Assembly (NCBI GenBank): GCA_018066285.1
Contig: JAGHRS010000020.1
Span: forward strand, 50,272 to 114,271
Source of the DNA: Candidatus Treponema caballi
Lineage (GTDB): Bacteria > Spirochaetota > Spirochaetia > Treponematales > Treponemataceae
DNA: 64,000 nt
Reading direction: 5' to 3'
Positions within the stretch are counted from its first letter, which is position 1, and each line of letters begins with the position of its first letter. The notes under the pieces are model-generated. The model worked only from the letters and a program-made list of their open reading frames with translations. It was not told the origin of the DNA and did no database searches. The position numbers and the translations under genes were made by a program. This document shows positions 27,012 to 35,289 of this stretch, piece after piece.

Positions 27012-27315
27012 GTTCTTCAGTATAGCACGCCAGCGCTTCATAGAAACCCTTGAGCGCGGCAAAAGGCGCGAAGATTTTGGCGCGGTCATCGAGCGACATG
27101 TGCTCGCGGAACTCGCCGGGCGCACCTGCCTTGAAAGCGGCGGATGCCTGATTTGCAGATCCGTCTGCCTTGAAGCCGGCATCGCGCGGCCACGGCGTGT
27201 TCACGATGTCTTCGTAGGGGAAAGCGTCCTGAGCAGCGCCTCCTGCCTTATATACAGCGGATGCCTTCTTGTCAGCTGGTGCTGCTGAGAGCGCAGCGTC
27301 ATCAAAGCGTTTCAT
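26995..27315 (-). CDS. YolD-like partner of the Y-family polymerase, with repeat insertions
   Basis: 106 residues. The family core is visible as PYEDIVNTPWP and, later, MSLDDRAKIFAPFAALKGFYEAL, which match small proteins encoded next to UmuC-type polymerases in Firmicutes. Two low-complexity stretches interrupt it: residues about 13-28 (ADKKASAVYKAGGA) and 45-68 (ANQASAAFKAGAPG). Both are translations of the dispersed I element. Starts four bases upstream of the polymerase stop. Confidence 0.7.
   Translation of the reverse strand: MKRFDDAALSAAPADKKASAVYKAGGAAQDAFPYEDIVNTPWPRDAGFKADGSANQASAAFKAGAPGEFREHMSLDDRAKIFAPFAALKGFYEALACYTEEHERNR
27121..27290 (-). repeat. Two I elements within the YolD-like coding sequence
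   Basis: At 27121-27160 the minus strand gives A-N-Q-A-S-A-A-F-K-A-G-A. At about 27243-27290 it gives A-D-K-K-A-S-A-V-Y-K-A-G-G-A, with one extra codon. A third partial copy (CTGCCTTGAAAGCCGG on the plus strand) lies at 27165-27180. All are in the frame used in the other interrupted genes. Confidence 0.7.
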
Positions 27316-28676
27316 GCGCGGTGGCCTCCTATCTGCTGGTTTCGGTCTATGGTCGTGGCGCCTTCCTCAAGGTTGTGTCCTTTGAGCACCGAGTTCTTGC
27401 CGAATTTCTTCTGAATGCCGAGCACCGCCGCCTGAAGGGCTTTCTCGCGGGAGTCGGTTTCCGGCTCGTCAAAGAGCGTGGGCTGAATCTCGTCTTCGCG
27501 GATGAGCGCATTTGCGGTGATGTTGATGCGGCGGACGAGCAGTCCTGGGTCGGTGATGCGGTCGAAAACGTCCAGCACGGCGGCGGTCACTTTAGAGATG
27601 ACGTTCGTGGGAGAGCCGAGATTAGCGGTTCCATGCACCCCTTTGGGCACGCTGCGTCCGTAACGGTCGGTGTCTACGGGGCCCTGGTAGGAGCTTGTCA
27701 CGCCTGAAGCGTCGTAGCCGATGCTCAGTGTCCAGGCGGCAGAGGCGATGCCTTTGTCGGTCAAATCCAGGGCGAGCAGTTCGGTCATCTCCTTCACGAT
27801 GAGGCGTGCTTTTTCCTTGTCGTACGGGCAGTGAAGGACCTGCCCGGAGCCGAGGCTGGTCTCATCGGAATGGTACGCCTTTATGTGCTTCATGGTGCAC
27901 GGCTCGTATCCCTATGCGTGATCTATCAGGATTTCAGCATCGATGCCGAACAGGTCGTACAGGGATTGCTCCCCCTGCTTTGAAAGCGAGCGGCGGGCAA
28001 CATCCCCCATGGTGTAGAGCATGTTCTTTTCAAGCCGTTTCGCGATGCCCGGCCCGATGCGCCAGAAGTCAGTGAGCGGTTTGTGCGTCCACAACTTCCG
28101 GCGGTACGACATTTCATCAAGCTCGGCGATGCGTACGCCGTTTTCATCAGCGGGAACGTGCTTGGCGACAATATCCATGGCGATTTTTGCCAGGTACAGG
28201 TTGGTGCCAATGCCCGCCGTTGCCGTAATGCCGGTCGCATCCAGTATGTCGCGGATAACCTTCTGGCAGAGCGTGTGCGCATCCGTCTTGTACAGCGGCA
28301 GGTAGTTAGTCGCGTCGATGAACACTTCGTCAATTGAGTACACGTGGATATCCTCGGGCGCGAAGTATTTCAGGTAGATGCCATAAATGTCGGTCGAGTA
28401 CTTGATGTAGAGCGACATGCGCGGAACGGCTGTGATGTACTCAAGCGGCTTTCCTGTGGTGCGCTCAACCTCTTTTGCCTTCTGCACGACCTCGAACAGG
28501 CGTGAGCGGCCGGAAAGCCCGTACTTCTTGAGCGACGGCGTCACCGCAAGGCAGATTGTCTTTTCGGTACGGCTCGCATCGGCTACGACGAGGTTTGTCG
28601 TAAGCGGATCAAGGCCGCGCTCGACGCATTCAACAGAGGCATAGAAACTTTTCAGGTCAATCGCGAGACACGTCAT
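27312..28676 (-). pseudogene. Y-family DNA polymerase (UmuC-like) broken by an amber codon
   Basis: The first part (28676-27912) is the catalytic half of a Y-family polymerase: AIDLKSFYASVECVERGLDP with the metal-binding Asp, YSIDEVFIDATNYL with the Asp-Glu pair, and thumb helix-hairpin-helix TDFWRIGPGIAKRLE. It ends in ...LIDHA followed by an in-frame TAG (27912-27914). Continuing the same frame gives G-Y-E-P-C-T-M-K-H-I-K-A-Y and then the entire little-finger domain (SGQVLHCPYDKEKARLIVKEM) to the family's normal ending GATTIDRNQQIGGHRA. Relatives as I recall them have Trp here (DHAWG), so TGG to TAG explains it. No frame change or deletion is seen. The ATG at 27893 has no ribosome site. Either a recent pseudogene or a suppressed stop. 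Confidence 0.85.
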
Positions 28677-28735
28677 TTTTCAAAGGCAGGGCGGCAGAAA
28701 TGCGCACCATGCTAAGAAGATAGCAACTTTCTGCC

Positions 28736-29557
28736 TTATATGCCAAGCAGATTGCGCACGTATTTGATGCTCGCCAGGTACTCCTCATCCGTGACGAGGT
28801 GCTCGATGATCATCGGCATGTCCGCATTTTCGTGCGTGGCAAGTTCGGCGAACAGCTTGATGTCGAGATTCCCTTCTCCGCAGGCGCATTCCTTGAGCTG
28901 CCAGGTGTAGCCTTCGAGCAGCTTTGTGTCCTTCAGGTGGCAGCTTAAAATCTGGCCGTGAAGCTTGCCGAAACATTCTTCCAGGAAGCGGTCGTTGAAG
29001 AAATAGCGTTCGGGTGTGGTGATCATGTTGACGATGTCGAGGTGCGCCTTGAACTGCGGTCTGTCGATGTCGCGGATAAGCTGGAGGTATTCATCCGGAC
29101 CGGTCGGGTACATCCACGGCATGGACTCAAGCGAGAAACAGGCGCGCTCAGGCTTTGCGCGGTCAATGATTTCCTGCGCCATGGCGACGATGTCGTTCCA
29201 GGTCTCGCGGGTGAAGTTGTTGCGGTAGCCGCCGTCCCAGCGTGGTCCGTGCGGGGTTCCTGCGACGTTTACGGCACACAGCGCGCCGATCTTTTCCGCC
29301 ATTTTAAGCTGGCCGACCGCGTAGTCCATCCATTTGATGCGCTCTGCCTTATCCGCTGAGAGCGTGTTCTTCCAGATGCCTACTTCCGCAATCAGAAGGC
29401 CCGCCTTGTCTGCTGCCTCCTTGTAAGCCATGTACGTTTCCTCGCCGGCAAGGTAATCTACCGGGAAGTTGACGCACTTAAGGCCAAGGCTCAGGTGCTT
29501 TTTTGCCCAGTCTTCAGGGCCTGTATGTTCAAGTGATGATGAAACTCCAAGATACAT
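28736..29557 (-). CDS. Sugar phosphate isomerase/epimerase, TIM-barrel
   Basis: 273 residues of the xylose-isomerase-like TIM barrel (AP endonuclease 2 family). Strand and metal-ligand segments are visible: CVNFPVDY, LLIAEVGIW, CAVNVAGTPHGP, CFSLESMPW (Glu), KAHLDIVNMI (Asp), LSCHLKDTK (His) and MIIEHL (Glu). It probably acts on a keto-sugar or polyol; the exact substrate cannot be read. AAGGAG precedes the ATG. The next gene downstream of the same strand is the polymerase, not obviously related; upstream lies the FMN oxidoreductase, 32 bases away. Confidence 0.85.
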   Translation of the reverse strand: MYLGVSSSLEHTGPEDWAKKHLSLGLKCVNFPVDYLAGEETYMAYKEAADKAGLLIAEVGIWKNTLSADKAERIKWMDYAVGQLKMAEKIGALCAVNVAGTPHGPRWDGGYRNNFTRETWNDIVAMAQEIIDRAKPERACFSLESMPWMYPTGPDEYLQLIRDIDRPQFKAHLDIVNMITTPERYFFNDRFLEECFGKLHGQILSCHLKDTKLLEGYTWQLKECACGEGNLDIKLFAELATHENADMPMIIEHLVTDEEYLASIKYVRNLLGI

Positions 29558-29589
29558 GATGTGCTCCTTAAAAGGGATGTGCCGCGCGC

Positions 29590-30474
29590 TTAGAATGTGC
29601 GGCGGTGGATGACAGTCGGGTCCATGTCCTTAAGCGAGCGGACTCCGGTGCGCGCCATGACGCCCTTAAGCTCAGCGGTCATTTCGTTGAGTCTCTTTGT
29701 CACGGCCGTGCTGCCGTCTTTCAGAAGCGGCATCAGGTGGCGTCCTACACCGACGGCGGCAGCTCCCAAAGCCAGCGCCTTGTACGCGTCCATGCCGCTT
29801 TCAATGCCGCAGTCCACGAACACGGGGATTTCGCTGCCGACTGCCTTCACAATGTCAGGCAGCACCAGAAGCGGCGGTACGGAGAAGGGCATCATGCCGT
29901 GGTGATGGCTTACGATAATGCCCGCCGCGCCTGCTTTGACGCTGCGCTCTGCATCCTGTACGCTCTGCACGCCCTTTACGATGAACGGCACTTTACTTGC
30001 TTTAACGAACTCGGCGAGCTCTGCGGTCGTCTTTGATTTCATGTGGCAGCCTAAGACAAAGTCGTAGTTGCCATCCGCTGAGAATGAGTGGTCTATATCC
30101 ATGCCGACCGCGAAACAGAGCGCTTTGTTGGCGTGCTCAATGCGGCGGAAGATTTCTGCGTTGTCGGCGTGCGGTTTGATGACTTTTACGGTGCGGGCGC
30201 CGGTTGCAATGATGTCCTCAAGCTCCTTGTCCTCGCCCATGCCCATCCAGTGGACGGCGTTTGCGTCGGCGGCGCCTTTTGCATACACGAGCATGCCGTT
30301 TTCGGCGGTGTTATGTAAATGTGACAGAGCGGTGGTCATTATCGGGGTAGAAAAATGCTCTCCAAACAGGTCAAAGCCTGTATCCGGAATGTCGCTGTCG
30401 AGATAGCGCGTCTCAAGCAGCAGGGAATCGAAGTAATCGCGTGTGATTACATCGGGATTAGATGAGTAGCTCAT
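29590..30474 (-). CDS. FMN-dependent alpha-hydroxy-acid oxidoreductase-like protein
   Basis: 294 residues, shorter than typical lactate oxidases (about 350-380). Visible family parts: FSTPIMTTALSHL, KVPFIVKGVQSVQDAERSVKAGAAGIIVSHHHG (the active-site Lys and His strand), PVFVDCGIESGMDAYKALALGAAAVGVGRHLM (phosphate-binding). The canonical SNHGGR loop reads SHHHGM, so substrate and chemistry may differ. Probably co-transcribed with the sugar isomerase. TATACT lies six bases before the ATG with no Shine-Dalgarno, predicting a leaderless message. Confidence 0.8.
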   Translation of the reverse strand: MSYSSNPDVITRDYFDSLLLETRYLDSDIPDTGFDLFGEHFSTPIMTTALSHLHNTAENGMLVYAKGAADANAVHWMGMGEDKELEDIIATGARTVKVIKPHADNAEIFRRIEHANKALCFAVGMDIDHSFSADGNYDFVLGCHMKSKTTAELAEFVKASKVPFIVKGVQSVQDAERSVKAGAAGIIVSHHHGMMPFSVPPLLVLPDIVKAVGSEIPVFVDCGIESGMDAYKALALGAAAVGVGRHLMPLLKDGSTAVTKRLNEMTAELKGVMARTGVRSLKDMDPTVIHRRTF

Positions 30475-30480
30475 GAGGAC

Positions 30481-30486
30481 AGTATA
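30481..30486 (-). promoter_or_regulatory. -10 box six bases before the FMN oxidoreductase ATG
   Basis: TATACT on the minus strand, then six bases, then ATG at 30474. The -35 region is weak. Confidence 0.45.
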
Positions 30487-30539
30487 CTACGGATTTCGGG
30501 ATACGGAGAGAGGAAAGTTCTTGAATGAGCCACACTATT

Positions 30540-30965
30540 TTACAGTTTCATCAGAGCTGCAAATTCTGTTGGCGTGTAAACACTGACGTTTGCGCCTGAA
30601 AAATCTTTCTTGTTTCTTGTAATGATGCAGTTAGCCTGCTCTTCAATTGCACATTCGTTTTGAAGACAGTCTTCAAAATCTCTGAAATCATCACGATTAA
30701 GAGCAGAAATCAGCTTTGGTGCATCGATGAATGAAATGTTGAAATAGGTAAAAAGAGATAAGAGCATTTCCCTGCGTTGCTCATCCGTATATCCTTTTCT
30801 CAGTATATAAAACATGTTTGGTATTGAATGTGCAGCTAAAATACCTGTTGCTTTACGAGAAGAACATAAGTCAAAAACTTTTTTTGAGTCGTCAATAAAC
30901 TCCTCTCGTTCACAAATGACATCCATTATGACGTTAGTATCAATCAGTAAGACCATATCTTTCAT
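30540..30965 (-). CDS. PIN-domain protein (putative toxin)
   Basis: 141 residues. PIN fold: LLIDTNVIMDVICERE, then FRDFEDCLQNECAIEEQANCIITRNKKDF with the acidic cluster. The start at 30965 has GGAGG directly upstream and lies inside the last 26 bases of the XRE gene, so translation is coupled. Inferred to be a ribonuclease toxin held in check by the XRE partner. Confidence 0.85.
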   Translation of the reverse strand: MKDMVLLIDTNVIMDVICEREEFIDDSKKVFDLCSSRKATGILAAHSIPNMFYILRKGYTDEQRREMLLSLFTYFNISFIDAPKLISALNRDDFRDFEDCLQNECAIEEQANCIITRNKKDFSGANVSVYTPTEFAALMKL

Positions 30966-31485
30966 CTAGGGCCTCCAGAAATGCTTTTTTGTAATAAGGA
31001 TCATCATCATCAAAATGAAAAGGTTTCACTTTTTCTTTAATCAGACGCTGGATGTTTTCCCACGCTTCCTGTTTTCGTTTGACGGCTTCCTCTTCGTCTT
31101 CAACTACAATTTTGAACTGCTGGCCTTTCGTAAACTTGAAACTGGGGTCTTTCACCCGCACGGTGTTACCGTCAAACCATGCGTCATACGTGTTTTTTCC
31201 GTTGAGGGAAGAATATGAAGGCATTGAGTCAGCAACAGCGATTGGTTCGCTTTCCTTAATGGAATGCGTTGTGCCGGTCTTGCCAGGTTCAGGAATTTTA
31301 TTTTCGTGGATATACTCAGGCGTGACATTGTACAGTGCCGCCATTTTCTCAACCATTTTCTCAGACGGCAAGACTTTCCCATTTTCGTACTTGATGTATG
31401 ACTGCCGCGTAATGCCAAGTTTTTCAGCTGTCTCTTCCTGCGTAAACGAATTGAGCTGGCGCAGGTATTTGATGATTTCCTTCAT
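30940..31485 (-). CDS. XRE-family antitoxin-like regulator
   Basis: 181 residues. N-terminal helix-turn-helix IIKYLRQLNSFTQEETAEKLGITRQSYIKYENGKVLPSEKM; C-terminal part acidic (VVEDEEEAVKRKQEAW, HFDDDDPYYKKAFLEALDERY), as expected for a region wrapping a PIN toxin. I set the start at 31485 by the family start; the frame is open for 39 more codons of non-homologous A+T-rich sequence. A long inverted repeat lies just upstream and a -10 box TATCAT is six bases before this ATG, so autoregulation of a leaderless operon is likely. Confidence 0.82.
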   Translation of the reverse strand: MKEIIKYLRQLNSFTQEETAEKLGITRQSYIKYENGKVLPSEKMVEKMAALYNVTPEYIHENKIPEPGKTGTTHSIKESEPIAVADSMPSYSSLNGKNTYDAWFDGNTVRVKDPSFKFTKGQQFKIVVEDEEEAVKRKQEAWENIQRLIKEKVKPFHFDDDDPYYKKAFLEALDERYGLTD

Positions 31486-31502
31486 GAGAATATGATAGCA
31501 TT

Positions 31503-31549
31503 TAAAGTTACAAAATGTAAAGTAGTAAAGTATACAAATTGTAACTTTA
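31503..31549 (-). promoter_or_regulatory. Inverted-repeat operator of the XRE-PIN operon
   Basis: Arms TAAAGTTACAAAATGTA (31503-31519) and the near-perfect inverse TATACAAATTGTAACTTTA (31531-31549). A possible -35 TTTACA overlaps the left arm and is followed, 18 bases on, by TATCAT and the start codon. Probably the binding site of the XRE protein. Confidence 0.65.
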
Positions 31550-31583
31550 TTAATGATGTGGATGTAAACCAGGATGCGGAATC

Positions 31584-31613
31584 TTGACTTTCGCTGCATC
31601 ATTGCGCTATATT
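31584..31613 (+). promoter_or_regulatory. Promoter of the TrmB-type regulator gene
   Basis: TTGACT (31584-31589), 18-base spacer, TATATT (31608-31613). The operator begins at the next base, covering the start point. Confidence 0.7.
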
Positions 31614-31647
31614 TTACTTAGTAGTACTAAATAGTACTACTAAGTAA
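31614..31647 (+). promoter_or_regulatory. Perfect palindromic operator before the TrmB-type gene
   Basis: Arms TTACTTAGTAGTACT and AGTACTACTAAGTAA around AAAT, 15 bp each without mismatch. It sits between the -10 box and the ribosome site AGGAGG, so binding would block transcription: probable autoregulation. Its 22-base core recurs at 2078-2099. Confidence 0.8.
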
Positions 31648-31657
31648 GGAGGCCGCC

Positions 31658-32533
31658 ATGTCAGACATTTCAGAAGACACATCTTTTACCAGCTGCCTCA
31701 CGAGTTTCGGGCTTTCGCGGCCTGAGGCGCAGATATATGCGGTGCTCCTTTCGCATGGCGCCATGACGGGCTACGAAGTTTCTAAGGAGACGGGCATTTC
31801 CCGAAGCAACGTGTACGCCGCTCTTCAATCTCTTGCAGAAAAAGGCGCCGCGTGCCTTATTCAGGGAGAGGCAGCGCGCTACACAGCCGTGCCTGTCCGT
31901 GAGTTTACGGAAAACACGATGAAGGCGCTCGGCGAAAAGGCTGAGTATCTTGCCACGCACACACCAGAGCGGCGCATTGAGGCAGACGGCTACATCACCA
32001 TTCAGGGAGATGTGAATATCCGAAACAGGATGCGCCGCATGCTTTCTGAAACACAGCACCGCCTGTACCTGCTTGCGCCGTCTTCTGTCATGGCAGACTT
32101 TGCAGGTGAACTGGAAGCGCTGCTCCGCGGGGGAAAGAAGGTCGTGCTGCTGACAGACGGCGCAGACCATGCGCTTTTGCACAGACTCGGCGCGCTGTTC
32201 GCTGAGGAAGGCCGGGGCCCGCATCCGCATGGAAGACCGCCGCTGCCGGGCGCTGCTCCGCGCGGAAAACCACTGCCTGGAGAGCATGCCCCGCATGGAA
32301 GGCCGCGCGCTGCTTCTGAGAGCGCGCTCTACGTGACAGAGACAGAGCCGGGCGAAATCCGCTTCATCACGGACTCAGAGCATGTGCTTACGGGAACGCT
32401 GACTGGCAGTACTGACGACACGTGCCTCTTTTCGGGGCAGCGGAACCTCGTCAGTGTCATGAAGGAAGCGCTCAAGAACAAGATTACGCTTTTGAAACTG
32501 AACGGGATAGCGATGGGAGCCCCGAAGTTCTGA
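31658..32533 (+). CDS. TrmB-family transcription regulator with a GC-rich insertion
   Basis: 291 residues. An N-terminal winged helix (FGLSRPEAQIYAVLLSHGAMTGYEVSKETGISRSNVYAALQSLAEKGA) is joined to the TrmB effector domain (RLYLLAPSSVMADFAGELEALLRGGKKVVLLTD, then ETEPGEIRFITDSEHVLTGTL and the C-terminal LKNKITLLKL). Residues about 179-222 are a Pro/Gly/Arg/His-rich insertion (GRGPHPHGRP) between LHRLGA and LYVTETEPG, where relatives are continuous. The insertion DNA contains two copies of a CCGCATGGAAG motif. The operator in front suggests self-repression; effector unknown. AGGAGG precedes the ATG. Confidence 0.85.
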   Translation: MSDISEDTSFTSCLTSFGLSRPEAQIYAVLLSHGAMTGYEVSKETGISRSNVYAALQSLAEKGAACLIQGEAARYTAVPVREFTENTMKALGEKAEYLATHTPERRIEADGYITIQGDVNIRNRMRRMLSETQHRLYLLAPSSVMADFAGELEALLRGGKKVVLLTDGADHALLHRLGALFAEEGRGPHPHGRPPLPGAAPRGKPLPGEHAPHGRPRAASESALYVTETEPGEIRFITDSEHVLTGTLTGSTDDTCLFSGQRNLVSVMKEALKNKITLLKLNGIAMGAPKF

Positions 32534-32726
32534 AGCGGAGCGGAAGAATGAGCGTGAGCGAAGGGCAGTCCGCCGCCTTGGTCAGCGATGTGGTTTTTTG
32601 GGAGCGTCGCCGCGGCGGAGCGACAATGCGACGCAGCAAAGCTGCTTAGCGCATTCTCGCGATTAATGTGGTCTTAAGATTATTGAAATATATCGTCATC
32701 ATCGACGTGTGTATATGGAGGATAAT

Positions 32727-33716
32727 ATGAGAATTGGTATTTTGGGATATGGTAACCTGGGACGGGGCGTTGAGTGCGCTATCCGGCAGAACCCGGACTG
32801 TGAGCTGACTGCGGTGTTTACGCGCCGTGATCCGTCATCGCTCAAGATTCAGACACCGGGCGTGCCTGTATACAATGTGGCTGATGCCGCCGCACACGCA
32901 TCTGAGGTGGATGTGCTGATTATCTGCGGAGGTAGCGCGACTGACCTTCCTAAGCAGACGCCTGAGTTTGCAAAGCTGTTCAACGTTATCGACAGTTTTG
33001 ACACGCACGCACGAATTCCTGAGCATTTTGCTGCTGTTGATGCTGCTGCCCACGCTGCCGGAAACTGTGCGCTCATCAGCTGCGGATGGGACCCGGGCAT
33101 GTTCAGCCTGAACCGCCTGTACGCAAACTGCATCCTGCCAGAGGGCAAGGATTACACGTTCTGGGGCAAGGGCGTCAGTCAGGGCCACAGCGACGCCATC
33201 CGCCGCATTGAAGGCGTCCGCGATGCACGCCAGTACACGATTCCTGTGCAGGAAGCGCTCGATGCCGTCCGTTCAGGCTCTCAGCCTGAGCTGACAACTC
33301 GACAGAAGCACACACGCGAGTGTTTCGTCGTTCTGAATGATGGCGCAACCGACGCTGACAAGGCTCGCGTTGAGAAAGAAATCAAGGAAATGCCGAACTA
33401 TTTCGCAGATTACGATACGACAGTCAATTTCATCAGCATGGAAGAATTGCAGCGCGACCACGCAGGCATTCCACACGGAGGCTTTGTCATCCGCACCGGC
33501 AAGACAGGCTGGAACCGCGAGTTCGACAACGTCATTGAGTACAGCCTGAAGCTCGACTCTAACCCGGCGTTCACCTCAAGCGTCATTGTTGCCTACGCAC
33601 GCGCAGTGTTCCGCATGAAGAACGAGGGCATGACCGGATGCAAGACCGTGTTCGACGTGCCGCCCGCATACCTGAGCCCGCTTAGTGGCGAAGAAATCAG
33701 AGCACATTTGCTGTAA
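32727..33716 (+). CDS. ddh: meso-Diaminopimelate dehydrogenase
   Basis: 329 residues. Converts L-tetrahydrodipicolinate to meso-DAP with NADPH in one step. Nucleotide site RIGILGYGNLGRGVECAI; substrate site segments ICGGSATDLPKQTPEF, VIDSFDTHARI and SCGWDPGMFSLNRLY are as in known Ddh proteins, as are KGVSQGHSDAIRRIEGV and TGKTGWNREFDNVIEYSLKLDSNPAFT. GGAGG sets the start at 32727. Followed by lysA: together the last two steps of lysine synthesis by the dehydrogenase route. Confidence 0.95.
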   Translation: MRIGILGYGNLGRGVECAIRQNPDCELTAVFTRRDPSSLKIQTPGVPVYNVADAAAHASEVDVLIICGGSATDLPKQTPEFAKLFNVIDSFDTHARIPEHFAAVDAAAHAAGNCALISCGWDPGMFSLNRLYANCILPEGKDYTFWGKGVSQGHSDAIRRIEGVRDARQYTIPVQEALDAVRSGSQPELTTRQKHTRECFVVLNDGATDADKARVEKEIKEMPNYFADYDTTVNFISMEELQRDHAGIPHGGFVIRTGKTGWNREFDNVIEYSLKLDSNPAFTSSVIVAYARAVFRMKNEGMTGCKTVFDVPPAYLSPLSGEEIRAHLL

Positions 33717-33742
33717 TTGAACAACTGGCTTTGGGAGAAAAC

Positions 33743-33810
33743 GTGATAAAAAGTACATCCTTGTACTTTTTATCACTGTAGTTTGGAACTGCAATGCATT
33801 TCCAAACTAC
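33743..33810 (+). repeat. Two perfect hairpins between ddh and lysA
   Basis: Hairpin 1 (33743-33776): arms GTGATAAAAAGTACA and TGTACTTTTTATCAC with a 4-base loop. Hairpin 2 (33778-33810): arms GTAGTTTGGAA and TTCCAAACTAC with an 11-base loop. Neither is followed by a T-run, so they are not standard terminators. They could set relative mRNA levels of the two genes. Confidence 0.8.
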
Positions 33811-33861
33811 GATTCAGCGCATCCGTGCGCTGCCGCTAACGCGGAGTTTTTAGGAGAAGAT

Positions 33862-35190
33862 ATGGAATCATTTGTAAGGGAATCGAACTTTTTTGAGGGC
33901 AATGCGCCTGAGGCTGTGGCTGCTGAGTATGGCACGCCGGTCTATGTGTACAACGAGAAGATTCTGCGCGACAGGATGCGCCAGGTTGCGGGTGTCATCA
34001 CCAAGTATCCGTACACGGCGAACTATTCCGTGAAGGCGAATACGAATGTCCATATCCTGAAGCTGGCGCTTGAGGAAGGCCTTAATTGCGACGCGATGAG
34101 CCCCGGCGAAATCACGCTGCTTCTGAAGGCGGGATTCCCTAAAGAGCGGATTTTCTTCATTCCTAACAACGTCGCCGAAAGCGAGTTTGCGTTCAGCATT
34201 GAAAAGGGCATCATGACGAGCCTGGACAGCCTGGCACAGCTTGAGCTGTACGGCGAAACCTGGAAGGCGCTTTCTGCCGCCGGCAAGGCCGCTTCGGGAA
34301 GTGAGCGCTGTGCAGTGCGCATCAACCCGGGAGTAGGTGCGGGTCATTGTGACAAGGTAGTTACTGCCGGCAAGAAGACGAAGTTCGGCATTCAGGAAGC
34401 AGACATCCCTGAGATTTTCACGATTGCTGAGCGCTACGGGCTGAAGATTGCCGGCATCAACCAGCACATCGGCTCGCTGTTCATGGATCCGCAGCTGTAT
34501 CTTGATGCAGTGACTAATCTGCTCAGAATTGCACGTGGCTTTGAGAAGCTCGAGTTCATCGATTTTGGCGGCGGCTACGGCATTCCGTACCACAAGCTGC
34601 AGGATGAGGCGCGGTTCCCGATGGAAGACTTCAAGAAGCGTCTTGAGCCGATTCTCGATGAGTTCGTCGCTGACTACGGATACGCGCCGCTTTTCAAGAG
34701 CGAGCCCGGCCGCTTCTGTGTTGCTGAAGGCAGCGTGATTCTGGGGCGCGTCCATGCGGTAAAGCAGAACAACGGCGTTACCTACGCCGGCACTGATGTA
34801 GGCATGAACGTGCTTGTGCGCCCCAGCATGTACGACAGCTGGCACGACATCGAGCTGCTCGGCGCTGGCGTTGGCTCAGAAGGCCTGGAAGACAGGGTTG
34901 GAAGACAGGACGCAGAGCTTGAAGGCTCACGTGATGGGCGCGACCGCTTCGAGCAGACAGTGACAGGTAACATCTGCGAGTCAGGCGACATTCTCGCGAA
35001 GTCCCGCATGCTGCCGGAGCTGAGACGCGGCGACTTGATTGCCGTCCTGGACACTGGCGCCTACGGATACAGCATGTGCAGCCCGTACAATAGCCGCCCG
35101 CGCCCTGCAGAAGTGCTCATCTGCAAGGATGGCAGCGTAAAGCAGATCCGCCGCCGCGAGACGATAGAGGACATTCTCGCGCTCATGTAA
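33862..35190 (+). CDS. lysA: Diaminopimelate decarboxylase
   Basis: 442 residues. PLP-dependent fold III enzyme making lysine. PLP lysine in ANYSVKANTNVHIL, the HIGSLFMDPQLYLDAV strand, the GGG loop in FIDFGGGYGIPY, the EPGRFCVAEGSVIL active strand and the intersubunit CESGDILAKSR. Residues about 334-364 (GSEGLEDRVGRQDAELEGSRDGRDRFE) form a charged insertion between the HDIELL strand and TVTGNICESG that relatives lack. AGGAG precedes the ATG. A terminator follows at 35240. Confidence 0.95.
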   Translation: MESFVRESNFFEGNAPEAVAAEYGTPVYVYNEKILRDRMRQVAGVITKYPYTANYSVKANTNVHILKLALEEGLNCDAMSPGEITLLLKAGFPKERIFFIPNNVAESEFAFSIEKGIMTSLDSLAQLELYGETWKALSAAGKAASGSERCAVRINPGVGAGHCDKVVTAGKKTKFGIQEADIPEIFTIAERYGLKIAGINQHIGSLFMDPQLYLDAVTNLLRIARGFEKLEFIDFGGGYGIPYHKLQDEARFPMEDFKKRLEPILDEFVADYGYAPLFKSEPGRFCVAEGSVILGRVHAVKQNNGVTYAGTDVGMNVLVRPSMYDSWHDIELLGAGVGSEGLEDRVGRQDAELEGSRDGRDRFEQTVTGNICESGDILAKSRMLPELRRGDLIAVLDTGAYGYSMCSPYNSRPRPAEVLICKDGSVKQIRRRETIEDILALM

Positions 35191-35239
35191 GAAAAACACG
35201 CTGATTTTTAAAAAAATCACATTCCGACGGTAATAAAAG

Positions 35240-35276
35240 AAGTCAGATGCACTTGTGTGTGTCTGACTTTTTTTTG
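35240..35276 (+). terminator. Intrinsic terminator of ddh-lysA
   Basis: Stem AAGTCAGA-(tg)-CAC paired with GTG-TCTGACTT, followed by eight T. It ends only a few bases before the ribosome site of the Rpn gene. Confidence 0.8.
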
Positions 35277-35289
35277 CTGGAGGCTCCTT

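Noticed and set aside
33717..33861. Lysine riboswitch before lysA
   Set aside because: The region holds only two simple hairpins; the long conserved multi-helix L-box layout cannot be formed in 145 bases.
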